DNA of 5,467 nt, from the NCBI GenBank assembly GCA_020057805.1, contig JAGVFD010000076.1, positions 1 through 5,467 on the forward strand, in the 5' to 3' direction. Source of the stretch: Sideroxydans sp. GTDB lineage: Bacteria > Pseudomonadota > Gammaproteobacteria > Burkholderiales > Gallionellaceae. Made by a program: the position numbers and the translations under genes. Below are positions 1 to 5,467 of this stretch, piece by piece (positions within the stretch are counted from its first letter, which is position 1; every line of letters starts with the position of its first letter). The notes beneath the pieces are model-generated. The model was not told where the DNA came from, searched no databases, and saw only the letters and a list, made by a program, of their open reading frames with translations.

Positions 1-248
1 CCAACCAGATATTGAAAACTCATCGGGTCTATAAGCAATTGCACACCATTTTTGGTCATCACGGTATCGTCTTCGTTAGCCACTTCGTCGAAAGTGAAGC
101 CATATTGAAAACCCGAACACCCGCCGCCGCTCACAAACACGCGTAGCTTCAAATCAGCATTGCCTTCTTCTTCGATTAGCTGCTTTACTTTGTTCGCCGC
201 ATTGTCGGTAAATAACAGCGGATCTTGCATTTCAGTGACTGCATTCAT
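1..248 (-). CDS. erpA: Iron-sulfur cluster insertion protein ErpA (partial, C-terminus beyond window)
   Basis: A-type Fe-S carrier that receives clusters from the assembly machinery and passes them to apo-proteins in the cytoplasm; in E. coli it is needed for maturation of isoprenoid-synthesis enzymes. The visible 82 residues begin [20 protein letters not shown] and contain the hallmark [13 protein letters not shown] at about residues 41-53, with the first conserved cluster-ligand cysteine at C44, then [10 protein letters not shown] at the edge. The other two ligands, in the C-terminal CGCG-type motif, would lie beyond position 1 and cannot be checked. The start at 248 is supported by AAGGAG six bases upstream. 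The gene follows the bactofilin gene by 18 nt and is probably its co-transcribed partner. The FQYGF segment and the neighbourhood favour ErpA over IscA or SufA. Confidence 0.95.
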   Translation of the reverse strand, partial: MNAVTEMQDPLLFTDNAANKVKQLIEEEGNADLKLRVFVSGGGCSGFQYGFTFDEVANEDDTVMTKNGVQLLIDPMSFQYLV

Positions 249-254
249 GTTGTG

Positions 255-260
255 CTCCTT
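255..260 (-). promoter_or_regulatory. Shine-Dalgarno of erpA
   Basis: The minus strand reads AAGGAG, ending six bases before the ATG at 248. It fixes the erpA start and fills most of the 18-nt gap after the bactofilin stop codon. That gap leaves no room for a separate erpA promoter, so any such promoter would have to lie inside the bactofilin gene. Confidence 0.85.
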
Positions 261-266
261 GTCAGA

Positions 267-674
267 TTATTTTGAATCCGTGCCACTCAATTTGAGTGAC
301 ACCACTTTTTCCGATGATTCACTAATATGAACCAGCTTACCTTCCACAATCGCGCCCAACTGTATCTCAAGGGTCTTGTACTTTACGTCCCCAGTGACCT
401 TGGCTTTGCTTTGAAGTTCCAGATATTGCGTCGCCTCGACGGGGCCAACTACCATCCCATTCACCACTAAATGCGTCACGCGAATTTCGCCTTCTACGCG
501 TGCGTGCTCACTTAATACCAAAGTGCTTGCATTGCTCGCGTCTGCAACAACGTTACCTACAACATTGCCGTCAATGCGCAGGCCACCGGTAAAAAAAACA
601 TCTCCAATTACTTTGGTTCCAACGCCAATCAGCGAATCAATACGATTTTGGGGTTTATTATGCTTACTAAACAT
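267..674 (-). CDS. Bactofilin (polymer-forming cytoskeletal protein)
   Basis: Bactofilins self-assemble without nucleotides into filaments beneath the inner membrane and act as scaffolds in cell-shape control and local peptidoglycan modification. This 135-residue protein has the family layout: a short polar N-terminal tail (MFSKHNKPQNR), the entry motif IDSLIGVGT (about residues 12-20), then a repetitive beta-helix core with regular G-D/G-N/G-E turns (VIGDVFF, IDGNVVGNV, VEGEIRV, VTGDVKY, KTLEIQLGAIVEGKLVH), and a short hydrophilic tail ending in SGTDSK. The length is usual for a single-domain bactofilin. A TTG codon directly precedes the ATG at 674, but the spacing to GGAGAG favours the ATG. 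The gene starts 12 nt after the coiled-coil membrane protein gene, which suggests translational coupling. No M23 peptidase gene, a common bactofilin neighbour, is visible here. The exact cellular role cannot be told from sequence. Confidence 0.93.
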   Translation of the reverse strand: MFSKHNKPQNRIDSLIGVGTKVIGDVFFTGGLRIDGNVVGNVVADASNASTLVLSEHARVEGEIRVTHLVVNGMVVGPVEATQYLELQSKAKVTGDVKYKTLEIQLGAIVEGKLVHISESSEKVVSLKLSGTDSK

Positions 675-679
675 CAACT

Positions 680-685
680 CTCTCC
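680..685 (-). promoter_or_regulatory. Shine-Dalgarno of the bactofilin gene, abutting the upstream stop codon
   Basis: The minus strand reads GGAGAG with 5 nt to the ATG at 674 but only 2 nt to the alternative TTG at 677, so the ATG is the likely start. The site lies one base downstream of the TAA (687-689) of the preceding gene, so ribosomes terminating there could re-initiate directly. Confidence 0.75.
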
Positions 686-686
686 G

Positions 687-1430
687 TTACGACAGCAGAA
701 CCGTCTGCTTAACTTTAGGCGCTTGCAATCCCTTTTCAAAAACTCGAATCTCTACGCTCTCTACATGAACATCTTGAGGAACCTGAAATGCCCGCTCTAC
801 ACGCTGGTAATACCGAAAATTCAAGTGTTCTGCTTCCGCATCAGATGAGCCTTGTTGCGGGAATTGTAACACCACTTTTTGGCCTCCCTGCACTGCGTTA
901 ACCACAATCAGTAGGGCGCCTTGAAACTCTCTACCGCGCCGTTGAACACCTTGCACCAACAGCATTCGACAACGGAATTCGCCGGGCAAACTACCCGCCT
1001 CTACTTTAAGGCTGTGAATGGAAAGATCTGCATCACGCCCCTCTGTCAGAGGTAAATTTTGGAAAAAAGACAGGTCTTCTTTCAAGAGCCCATTTTCATT
1101 TTGCAGCACTTTTAATTGCTCTTGAACCTCATCCGCAGCCGCCTGCTGCATTTGCAGTTGGCGTTCATTCACGGCAAGCTGACCCGCTTGATTCGCATTT
1201 TCAGCTTCCAGCAAACCCACCTTCTCCTGCAACGCGGTAATTTTTTGTTGCGCTTTACCGCGATGAAAGCCCGCCAATTCCAAACCCGCATCGTAAGACC
1301 ACCAAATAAGGTAGCCAGAAAGAAATAGGAAGGGGAGCGTGATGGCCCAACGTACGTACCATGGCACATGGGGACGCACCGACAAACGCGGTGCGGAAAT
1401 GCCAAATCGACGTTTTAGGGTTTTAATCAT
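687..1430 (-). CDS. Membrane-anchored coiled-coil protein, DUF6776-like
   Basis: Conserved protein of unknown function, 247 residues. The N-terminus is basic (MIKTLKRRFG, with further Arg to residue 27), followed by one hydrophobic span at about 28-46 (WAITLPFLFLSGYLIWW). By the positive-inside rule the short N-terminus is cytoplasmic and the bulk periplasmic. Residues about 59-123 are rich in Q, E, L and A with heptad-like spacing, as expected of a coiled coil. Residues about 133-247 look beta-rich (GEFRCRMLLVQGVQRR, FQGALLIVVNAVQGGQKVVL, VHVESVEIRVFEKG) and probably form a compact domain. It has no catalytic motif that I recognise. The start at 1430 lies 7 nt after the argC stop and has no clear Shine-Dalgarno, which suggests coupling to argC translation. 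The family name is recalled from betaproteobacterial annotation and is less certain than the topology. Linkage to the bactofilin suggests, but does not prove, an envelope role. Confidence 0.8.
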   Translation of the reverse strand: MIKTLKRRFGISAPRLSVRPHVPWYVRWAITLPFLFLSGYLIWWSYDAGLELAGFHRGKAQQKITALQEKVGLLEAENANQAGQLAVNERQLQMQQAAADEVQEQLKVLQNENGLLKEDLSFFQNLPLTEGRDADLSIHSLKVEAGSLPGEFRCRMLLVQGVQRRGREFQGALLIVVNAVQGGQKVVLQFPQQGSSDAEAEHLNFRYYQRVERAFQVPQDVHVESVEIRVFEKGLQAPKVKQTVLLS

Positions 1431-1437
1431 GCGTGCA

Positions 1438-2466
1438 TTAAGGTAGCAAAGGAATCATATTGATTCCCTCCGCTTCTGGCAGACCAAACATGATGTTCAT
1501 GTTTTGTACCGCTTGACCAGCCGCGCCTTTAACCAAATTATCAATCACAGACAGCACCACCACCGTATCACCCCCCTGTGGCCGATGTACTGCAATGCGG
1601 CAAGTGTTCGAGCCGCGCACCGAGCGGGTTTCAGGCATGCCACCAGCAGGCAATACATCCACAAAGAGTTCGTTCGCATAACGTTGTTCGTACAGCGCCT
1701 GCAAATCAACCTCTTGCGTAAGCTTGCCATACAAGGTGGCGTGAATGCCGCGAATGAGTGGCGTGAGATGCGGCACAAAAGTTAGGCCAACCGCCTTGTT
1801 TGCCGCAAAACTCAACCCTTGCTTAATTTCTGGCAAATGCCGGTGTCCGCCTACACCGTAGGCTTTGAAGTTATCCGCAGATTCCGAGAACAAAGAATGC
1901 ACTTCGGCTTTACGCCCCGCACCCGATACGCCCGATTTTGAGTCCGCAATTAAAGAAGTGATATCAATCACACCCGCCTCTATCAAAGGCAAGAAGCCCA
2001 GCTGAACTGCGGTGGGGTAACAGCCTGGATTGGCAATCAGGCGCGCCTTCTTGATTTTCTCCCGATTGACTTCGGGCAAGCCGTACACCGCTTCCGCCAC
2101 CAAGTCAGGACAGGCGTGGCTCATGCCGTACCACTTTTCCCATTCCGCAATATCCTTGATGCGAAAATCTGCTGCGAGGTCAATGACACGTACGCCTGCA
2201 TCTAACAACTCGCGCGTCTGCTGCATCGCAATCCCGTTAGGTGTCGCAAAGAAAACTACGTCACATTGCTCTAAATGCGCTTCATCAGGATGAGTGAAAT
2301 TCAAATTCACATGGCCGCGCAAGCTAGGGAACATTTGACTGACGGGTGACCCAGCGTCCGCCCGAGAAGTAATTGCGTGAAGTTTTACCTGCGAATGGCC
2401 TGCCAGCAAACGAAGTAGTTCCACGCCTGTGTAGCCTGTGCCCCCAACGATCCCCACTTTAAGCAT
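1438..2466 (-). CDS. argC: N-acetyl-gamma-glutamyl-phosphate reductase
   Basis: Catalyses the NADPH-dependent reduction of N-acetyl-glutamyl 5-phosphate to N-acetyl-glutamate 5-semialdehyde, the third step of arginine (ornithine) synthesis, in the cytoplasm. The 342-residue protein opens with the dinucleotide-binding loop [11 protein letters not shown] (residues 4-14). The catalytic cysteine is C149 within [10 protein letters not shown], matching the family active-site signature. GGHRHLPEI (207-215) and [12 protein letters not shown] (231-242) supply the conserved His/Arg substrate-binding region. The start at 2466 gives the usual family N-terminus MLKVGIVGG; an in-frame ATG at 2478 would add four residues, and one at 2529 would run through the rpsI terminator and is unlikely. 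The sequence just upstream is G-rich (GGGGGTGGGT) rather than a standard ribosome site. It is the first gene after that terminator and heads the run to erpA. No ARG box was seen. Confidence 0.96.
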   Translation of the reverse strand: MLKVGIVGGTGYTGVELLRLLAGHSQVKLHAITSRADAGSPVSQMFPSLRGHVNLNFTHPDEAHLEQCDVVFFATPNGIAMQQTRELLDAGVRVIDLAADFRIKDIAEWEKWYGMSHACPDLVAEAVYGLPEVNREKIKKARLIANPGCYPTAVQLGFLPLIEAGVIDITSLIADSKSGVSGAGRKAEVHSLFSESADNFKAYGVGGHRHLPEIKQGLSFAANKAVGLTFVPHLTPLIRGIHATLYGKLTQEVDLQALYEQRYANELFVDVLPAGGMPETRSVRGSNTCRIAVHRPQGGDTVVVLSVIDNLVKGAAGQAVQNMNIMFGLPEAEGINMIPLLP

Positions 2467-2500
2467 ACCCACCCCCATGTAAGTCCACGAATAATAAATG

Positions 2501-2524
2501 AAAAAGCCGCCATAAGGCGGCTTT
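2501..2524 (-). terminator. Rho-independent terminator after rpsI
   Basis: On the minus strand the sequence AAAGCCGCC-TTAT-GGCGGCTTT forms a perfect 9-bp stem with a 4-nt loop. The T run following GGCGGC is five bases long (complement of A2501-A2505), with further AT-rich sequence after it. It begins 17 nt after the rpsI stop codon. It should end the ribosomal-protein transcript and separate it, perhaps incompletely, from argC about 35 nt further on. Confidence 0.92.
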
Positions 2525-2541
2525 CCCAATCTCCCACAAGC

Positions 2542-2934
2542 TTAACGCTTGGAGAATTGCTTCCTGCGGCGCGCCTTGCGCAAACCCACTTTTTTACGTT
2601 CGACTTCACGTGCATCACGTGTTACCAAACCAGCTTGACTCAATGTTGGCTTGAGGCTTGCATCGTATTCGATCAGTGCACGAGTGATACCGTGACGAAC
2701 CGCACCCGCTTGGCCTGATTCGCCGCCGCCAGATACGTTCACCATGATGTCAAACTTGCCCATCATTTCAGTCAGCTCTAACGGCTGACGTACCACCATG
2801 CGGCCGGTTTCACGCGAGAAGAAAACATCCAAAGGTTTGTCGTTCACGACGATGTCACCCTTGCCTGGCTTCATAAACACACGTGCAACCGCGCTCTTGC
2901 GGCGGCCAGTTCCGTAGTTATAAGTTGTGCTCAT
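2542..2934 (-). CDS. rpsI: 30S ribosomal protein S9
   Basis: Small-subunit ribosomal protein of the 30S head; its C-terminal tail reaches the P-site tRNA anticodon stem-loop. Length is 130 residues, the same as the E. coli protein. The N-terminal [13 protein letters not shown] (residues 7-19) is typical. The family signature [19 protein letters not shown] spans 69-87. The basic tail ends RRRKQFSKR with the conserved terminal Lys-Arg. Its ATG lies only 2 nt after the rplM stop (TAA-TT-ATG) and no strong Shine-Dalgarno is seen, so translation is probably coupled to rplM. The gene is followed by an intrinsic terminator. Nothing is unusual in the sequence. Confidence 0.98.
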   Translation of the reverse strand: MSTTYNYGTGRRKSAVARVFMKPGKGDIVVNDKPLDVFFSRETGRMVVRQPLELTEMMGKFDIMVNVSGGGESGQAGAVRHGITRALIEYDASLKPTLSQAGLVTRDAREVERKKVGLRKARRRKQFSKR

Positions 2935-2936
2935 AA

Positions 2937-3374
2937 TTATGCTTTCAACAAATCAGTGGGTTTAGGTTGCTGCGCGCTGTGCGGATGTGTTCCACCGCCA
3001 TACACCTTCAGCTTAGCCAGCATTGCGTAGCCCAATGGGCCTTTTGGCAACATACCGCGCACGGCTTTTTGCAAAACGCGTTGTGGGTGACGTTGCTGCA
3101 ACTTGGTAAAGTTGGTTTCGTAGATGCCGCCGGGGTAACCCGTATGGCGGTAGTACATTTTGTCTTGTGCTTTGTTACCTGTCACACGCAACTTGTCCGC
3201 ATTAACCACGACAACGAAGTCGCCGGTATCAACGTGAGGTGTGAAGATAGCCTTATGCTTACCGCGCAAACGGTATGCAATTTGGCTGGCCAAACGGCCC
3301 AAAATTTTGTCGGCTGCGTCTACCAGAATCCAATCGTGCTGGACTTCGTGTGACTTGGCGGAAAATGTTTTCAT
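2937..3374 (-). CDS. rplM: 50S ribosomal protein L13
   Basis: Large-subunit ribosomal protein that binds 23S rRNA early in 50S assembly. This copy has 145 residues, slightly longer than the 142 of E. coli. Recognisable parts are MKTFSAK at the start, [16 protein letters not shown] (15-30), the [11 protein letters not shown] segment (51-61), the YRHTGYPGG loop (75-83), and the L13 signature [23 protein letters not shown] (105-127, key residues R106, M108, P110, G115, L119, Y125). It is the first gene of the rplM-rpsI operon, with its own promoter about 50-80 nt upstream and a short leader. In E. coli, L13 is known to repress this operon at translation level; whether the leader here acts in that way is not visible. 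Confidence 0.98.
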   Translation of the reverse strand: MKTFSAKSHEVQHDWILVDAADKILGRLASQIAYRLRGKHKAIFTPHVDTGDFVVVVNADKLRVTGNKAQDKMYYRHTGYPGGIYETNFTKLQQRHPQRVLQKAVRGMLPKGPLGYAMLAKLKVYGGGTHPHSAQQPKPTDLLKA

Positions 3375-3380
3375 GGCATT

Positions 3381-3394
3381 TCCTAAAACTAAAA
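3381..3394 (-). promoter_or_regulatory. rplM Shine-Dalgarno within a tandem hexamer repeat
   Basis: The minus strand carries TAGGA (3381-3385) six bases upstream of the rplM ATG. It overlaps a tandem TTTTAG-TTTTAG repeat (plus-strand CTAAAA at 3383-3388 and 3389-3394). The leader from the predicted start site to the ATG is only about 42 nt and AT-rich in its second half, so the ribosome site should be unstructured and accessible. Confidence 0.6.
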
Positions 3395-3422
3395 GATAAA
3401 TAACGGACTGCGAAGGGCGCGC

Positions 3423-3451
3423 ATTCTATGTGAGACATCACACCCTGTCAA
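3423..3451 (-). promoter_or_regulatory. Sigma70-type promoter of rplM-rpsI
   Basis: The minus strand shows a perfect -35 TTGACA (3446-3451), a 17-bp spacer (3429-3445) and a -10 TAGAAT (3423-3428) with one mismatch to consensus. Transcription should begin near 3416. The bases after the -10 read GCGCGCCC, a GC-rich discriminator of the kind found at stringently controlled promoters for ribosomal components (ppGpp/DksA). That regulation is inferred from the family of promoters, not shown here. The spacer also contains a perfect inverted repeat, listed separately. Confidence 0.85.
3429..3442. repeat. Perfect inverted repeat TGTGA-N4-TCACA in the rplM promoter spacer
   Basis: The plus strand reads TGTGA-GACA-TCACA, with two perfect 5-bp arms and a 4-bp centre, lying wholly between the -35 and -10 elements of the rplM promoter. 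A protein bound here would block RNA polymerase. The arms resemble CRP half-sites, but the centre is 4 bp instead of the 6 bp of the CRP consensus, so no known regulator is assigned. A chance occurrence is possible. Confidence 0.4.
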
Positions 3452-3504
3452 ACATTAAGTAACACAAGCAACAATCTTCTGGCAAGCCTTTGTCTAGACT
3501 GCAT

Positions 3505-5064
3505 TTATTCCATCGCAAGCGCGACCTCTTGGCGCACTCGAGCAGCGTCCCAATCCAAAATAGGTGCAACACGGGTAGCGATTCGCTGCAAAATTTGCTC
3601 ATCGCAACGCGCCAAAATCAACAAAGGCAAACGGCGACGTAGCAAATCAATGAGATGAACGACCATTTCCTGAAGCGCACAGTATTGTAGGTCTGCTTGA
3701 ATCAGCGGCACATCGGGTATCACGCGCACCGCACCACTGCCATCCTCTTCAACCATTTGCAAGATGTGCTCCGCATTAAAGCCGTGACGCCGCAACAGCC
3801 ACAAAGCACTTTCCTCATCCACCCCCAATTGATTCGCGCGCAAAGTTAGTGCCTCGTGCCACGTCACATAATTTTGCTGCGGCTTCCAAGGAAAATTTTG
3901 CTGCTGGGTGCCACATGCATTGCTTACCCCCAAATGCGTACACACAGCGTCAACAATCGCACAAGCATCCTCGCGTGCCGAGGTTAGCTTGCCCCCGATT
4001 GAGTAATGCACGCGATTACTTGCAGTGTGCAACACCCAATCCCTTGTCACTGCGGAAGGTTCGCTCGCCGCATTCTGTTGCAACACGCGCAATCCAGAAT
4101 ACGAATTAATGACGTCCTGCTTTTGCCAAGCCACATTGAGGTAGTGATTGGCCGCTTTCAACAGGTAGTCCACCTCTAACGCTTCCACCTTCACATCATT
4201 GATGTCACCTAAATAGTTCGTATCCGTTGTGCCCAGCAAACTACGGCCATACCAAAGGATGCAAAAAAATACACGTCCATCCTCTTGCGCGGTGAGTAGC
4301 AAGGCTTCACTCGTTGGCAAGGCAGGCAATACCAGATGCACACCTTTGCTCATGCGACATTGCGTGCCAGCAGCCGGAGTTTGACTTATCCACTGCCCGC
4401 TGGTGCTAACGTATTGACGTGCATGCATTCGCAATACCGCACCTGTTTCGACATCCCGAATCATCGCGCCACACACGATGCCGTGTGACTCTTGCCACTG
4501 CGTAAGCTCGGTGTAATTAACACACACCGCCCCCAGCGCCACTGCGCCCGCCACTAATTCCAGCACCAAACGCGCGTCATCCGTTTGCGCATCACCATAG
4601 GTAAAGCCACCATTTAGTCCGCGCTGATTCAAAAATGGAAAGCGTGCAGAGAATGCTGCCGACGCAAAATGCTCATGGCTCATTTGCACATCTGGATTGC
4701 CTGCTAGCACGTCATACAGCATCAAACCTGCCTTCAACTTTAAGGTGCCGTTACGGCTATCGCCATACACTGGCACGCCAAAGCGCAACGGCCACACCAG
4801 ATGCGGCGCAATCTTCAACAACCGACGACGCTCTTTCAGCGCTTTGCGCACCAACTTAAAATCATACGTTTCGAGGTAACGCAGTCCGCCGTGAATTAAT
4901 TTGCTAGAGGCTGATGACGTAGCGCTCGCCCAATCCCCTTTTTCCACCAGCGCCACCTTCAAGCCTCGTAAAGCCGCATCGTAAGCCGTCCACGCACCAT
5001 AAATACCGCCGCCACACACTAACAAATCAAATTCATCATTCAGCGCAGAAAAATTTCGTTTCAT
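3505..5064 (-). CDS. glpD: FAD-dependent (aerobic-type) glycerol-3-phosphate dehydrogenase
   Basis: Oxidises sn-glycerol-3-phosphate to dihydroxyacetone phosphate at the inner face of the cytoplasmic membrane and passes electrons to quinone. The 519-residue protein begins with the FAD-binding Rossmann loop (FDLLVCGGGIYGAWTAYD, residues 12-29; G18, G20, G23), then the SSASSKLIHGGLRYLE segment (51-66). Residues matching E. coli active-site positions by motif are H243 (SKGVHLVLP), R326 (SYSGLRVL), R341 (VTRDW) and K359 (GGKLTS). A helical C-terminal domain typical of the family covers about 393-510. The usual GxG of the first loop is GAW here, and the GGK motif lacks the usual Tyr-Arg (it reads GGKLTSAR); both suggest a divergent GlpD subfamily rather than damage. 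The start at 5064 is fixed by AAGGAG six bases upstream and overlaps the upstream phosphodiesterase gene by 4 nt. A longer frame to 5136 is not supported. Confidence 0.93.
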   Translation of the reverse strand: MKRNFSALNDEFDLLVCGGGIYGAWTAYDAALRGLKVALVEKGDWASATSSASSKLIHGGLRYLETYDFKLVRKALKERRRLLKIAPHLVWPLRFGVPVYGDSRNGTLKLKAGLMLYDVLAGNPDVQMSHEHFASAAFSARFPFLNQRGLNGGFTYGDAQTDDARLVLELVAGAVALGAVCVNYTELTQWQESHGIVCGAMIRDVETGAVLRMHARQYVSTSGQWISQTPAAGTQCRMSKGVHLVLPALPTSEALLLTAQEDGRVFFCILWYGRSLLGTTDTNYLGDINDVKVEALEVDYLLKAANHYLNVAWQKQDVINSYSGLRVLQQNAASEPSAVTRDWVLHTASNRVHYSIGGKLTSAREDACAIVDAVCTHLGVSNACGTQQQNFPWKPQQNYVTWHEALTLRANQLGVDEESALWLLRRHGFNAEHILQMVEEDGSGAVRVIPDVPLIQADLQYCALQEMVVHLIDLLRRRLPLLILARCDEQILQRIATRVAPILDWDAARVRQEVALAME

Positions 5065-5467
5065 GGCCTTCTCCTTTGCAACGCGAGCTGTGGAAAATCG
5101 CTGATCAGTACATCCACGCCAAGATTTAAGGCGCAATCAATTTGCTCATCGGTATTGCAGGTGTACACCGCCATAGACTTCCCGCGCTGACGTACCGCGG
5201 CCATCATCGCTTCATTCAGTGTAGAAATATGCACACACAGTCCATGTAGAAACGCATGCTGCGTTAGCACCTGAATAGCAAACGCAACATCATTTTCTGG
5301 CTCCAAATTAAATACCAAAGGAAAGTCGGGAGCGATTTGATGCGCATACAGCAAGCTCTCCAAATCGAAAGAGGACGCAAATATCCGTTCACTATTGACC
5401 GCCTCCGCAAGCGCCAATGTCTGCCACACCTTGCTTTGTTGTTGTGCCAGCGATTCATTTGGATAGC
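5061..5467 (-). CDS. Glycerophosphodiester phosphodiesterase (partial, N-terminus beyond window)
   Basis: GDPD-family enzyme, UgpQ/GlpQ type, that hydrolyses glycerophosphodiesters to glycerol-3-phosphate and an alcohol. Only the last 134 residues are visible; the frame is open to the window edge, so the start and the N-terminal metal-binding HRG motif cannot be seen. Family features present are ASSFDLESLL (residues 30-39 of the fragment), matching the conserved SF strand-helix, and the end of the TIM barrel AVYTCNTDEQIDCALNLGVD followed by VLISDFP, matching the usual V-x-T-x-N ... G-V-D-x-I-x-(T/S)-D-x-P pattern. The fragment has no visible membrane segment. The TGA stop overlaps the glpD start as ATGA. 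Its product, glycerol-3-phosphate, is the substrate of that neighbour. The short form and lack of periplasmic features favour a cytoplasmic UgpQ-like enzyme, but this is not settled without the N-terminus. Confidence 0.85.
   Translation of the reverse strand, partial: YPNESLAQQQSKVWQTLALAEAVNSERIFASSFDLESLLYAHQIAPDFPLVFNLEPENDVAFAIQVLTQHAFLHGLCVHISTLNEAMMAAVRQRGKSMAVYTCNTDEQIDCALNLGVDVLISDFPQLALQRRRP
5071..5076 (-). promoter_or_regulatory. Shine-Dalgarno of glpD inside the phosphodiesterase gene
   Basis: The minus strand reads AAGGAG six bases before the ATG at 5064. It lies in the last codons of the upstream gene, whose stop overlaps the glpD start. This decides the glpD start against the longer reading frame and points to coupled translation. 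Confidence 0.88.

Larger units (their letters stand above)
3375..3504. other. Intergenic region between glpD and rplM
   Basis: This 130-nt gap is the longest non-coding stretch in the window. From the glpD end it holds an 8-bp palindrome GTCTAGAC (3492-3499), an AT-rich upstream segment, the rplM promoter, its GC-rich discriminator and the short rplM leader. I found no convincing hairpin plus T run that would terminate glpD transcription, and no open reading frame with a ribosome site. Confidence 0.7.

Noticed and set aside
523..848. Plus-strand open frames opposite the bactofilin and coiled-coil genes
   Set aside because: They are antisense shadows of well-supported genes, with no ribosome site and no recognisable protein features.
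2491..2496. TATTAT as an argC promoter -10 element
   Set aside because: No acceptable -35 lies at 16-18 bp, since the upstream sequence is the terminator stem; an AT-rich stretch after a terminator is expected by itself.
2467..2529. N-terminal extension of ArgC beginning at an ATG at 2529
   Set aside because: The added residues are encoded by the rpsI terminator hairpin and are unlike any ArgC N-terminus; the family start MLKVGIVGG begins at 2466.
2967..3353. Plus-strand 128-residue frame opposite rplM
   Set aside because: It lies fully antisense to L13, whose identity is certain; the translation resembles no family and no promoter is visible.
3259..3441. Minus-strand 60-residue frame across the rplM leader and start
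   Set aside because: It overlaps rplM out of frame and its start lies within the rplM promoter, upstream of the predicted transcript start.
3429..3442. CRP or FNR binding site
   Set aside because: The TGTGA/TCACA arms look CRP-like but are separated by 4 bp instead of 6, and the FNR arms (TTGAT/ATCAA) do not match. It is kept only as an unassigned inverted repeat.
3492..3499. 8-bp palindrome GTCTAGAC downstream of glpD
   Set aside because: It is too short to be a terminator and has no T run; palindromes of this size occur by chance.
5065..5136. Longer GlpD reading frame starting at 5136
   Set aside because: It overlaps the well-supported phosphodiesterase C-terminus in another frame, while a strong Shine-Dalgarno at 5071-5076 fits the ATG at 5064.

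Overview
This window looks like the chromosome of a betaproteobacterium, possibly of the Nitrosomonadales/Methylophilaceae type. The assignment rests on the gene order rplM-rpsI-argC-(coiled-coil membrane protein)-bactofilin-erpA, which is a recurring housekeeping neighbourhood in that class as far as I recall, and on ErpA, L13 and S9 sequences of proteobacterial type. Base composition looks moderate, near half GC by eye. All genes read on the minus strand, so transcription runs from high to low coordinates. Gene density is very high and there is no sign of mobile DNA, CRISPR, tRNA or rRNA.

In transcription order there are three blocks. (1) 5467-3505: the C-terminal part of a glycerophosphodiester phosphodiesterase overlaps by 4 nt (ATGA) with an FAD-dependent glycerol-3-phosphate dehydrogenase (glpD). 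The pair would turn deacylated phospholipid head groups into glycerol-3-phosphate and then dihydroxyacetone phosphate. (2) 3504-2501: a 130-nt gap carries a strong sigma70-type promoter with a GC-rich discriminator. It is followed by rplM (L13) and rpsI (S9), separated by 2 nt and closed by a textbook intrinsic terminator. (3) 2466-1: argC, a membrane-anchored coiled-coil protein (DUF6776-like), a bactofilin, and erpA, which runs off the left edge. Intergenic gaps in this block are 7, 12 and 18 nt, consistent with one operon joining arginine synthesis, a cell-envelope/cytoskeleton pair and Fe-S cluster delivery.

Most of the window is ordinary, well-understood housekeeping. The parts most worth a second look are the tightly linked coiled-coil membrane protein and bactofilin, which may form an uncharacterised membrane-anchored cytoskeletal module; the perfect inverted repeat lying inside the rplM promoter spacer; and the coupled GDPD-GlpD pair. 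I did not see convincing evidence of an entirely new biological system. No stretch longer than 130 nt lacks a gene.
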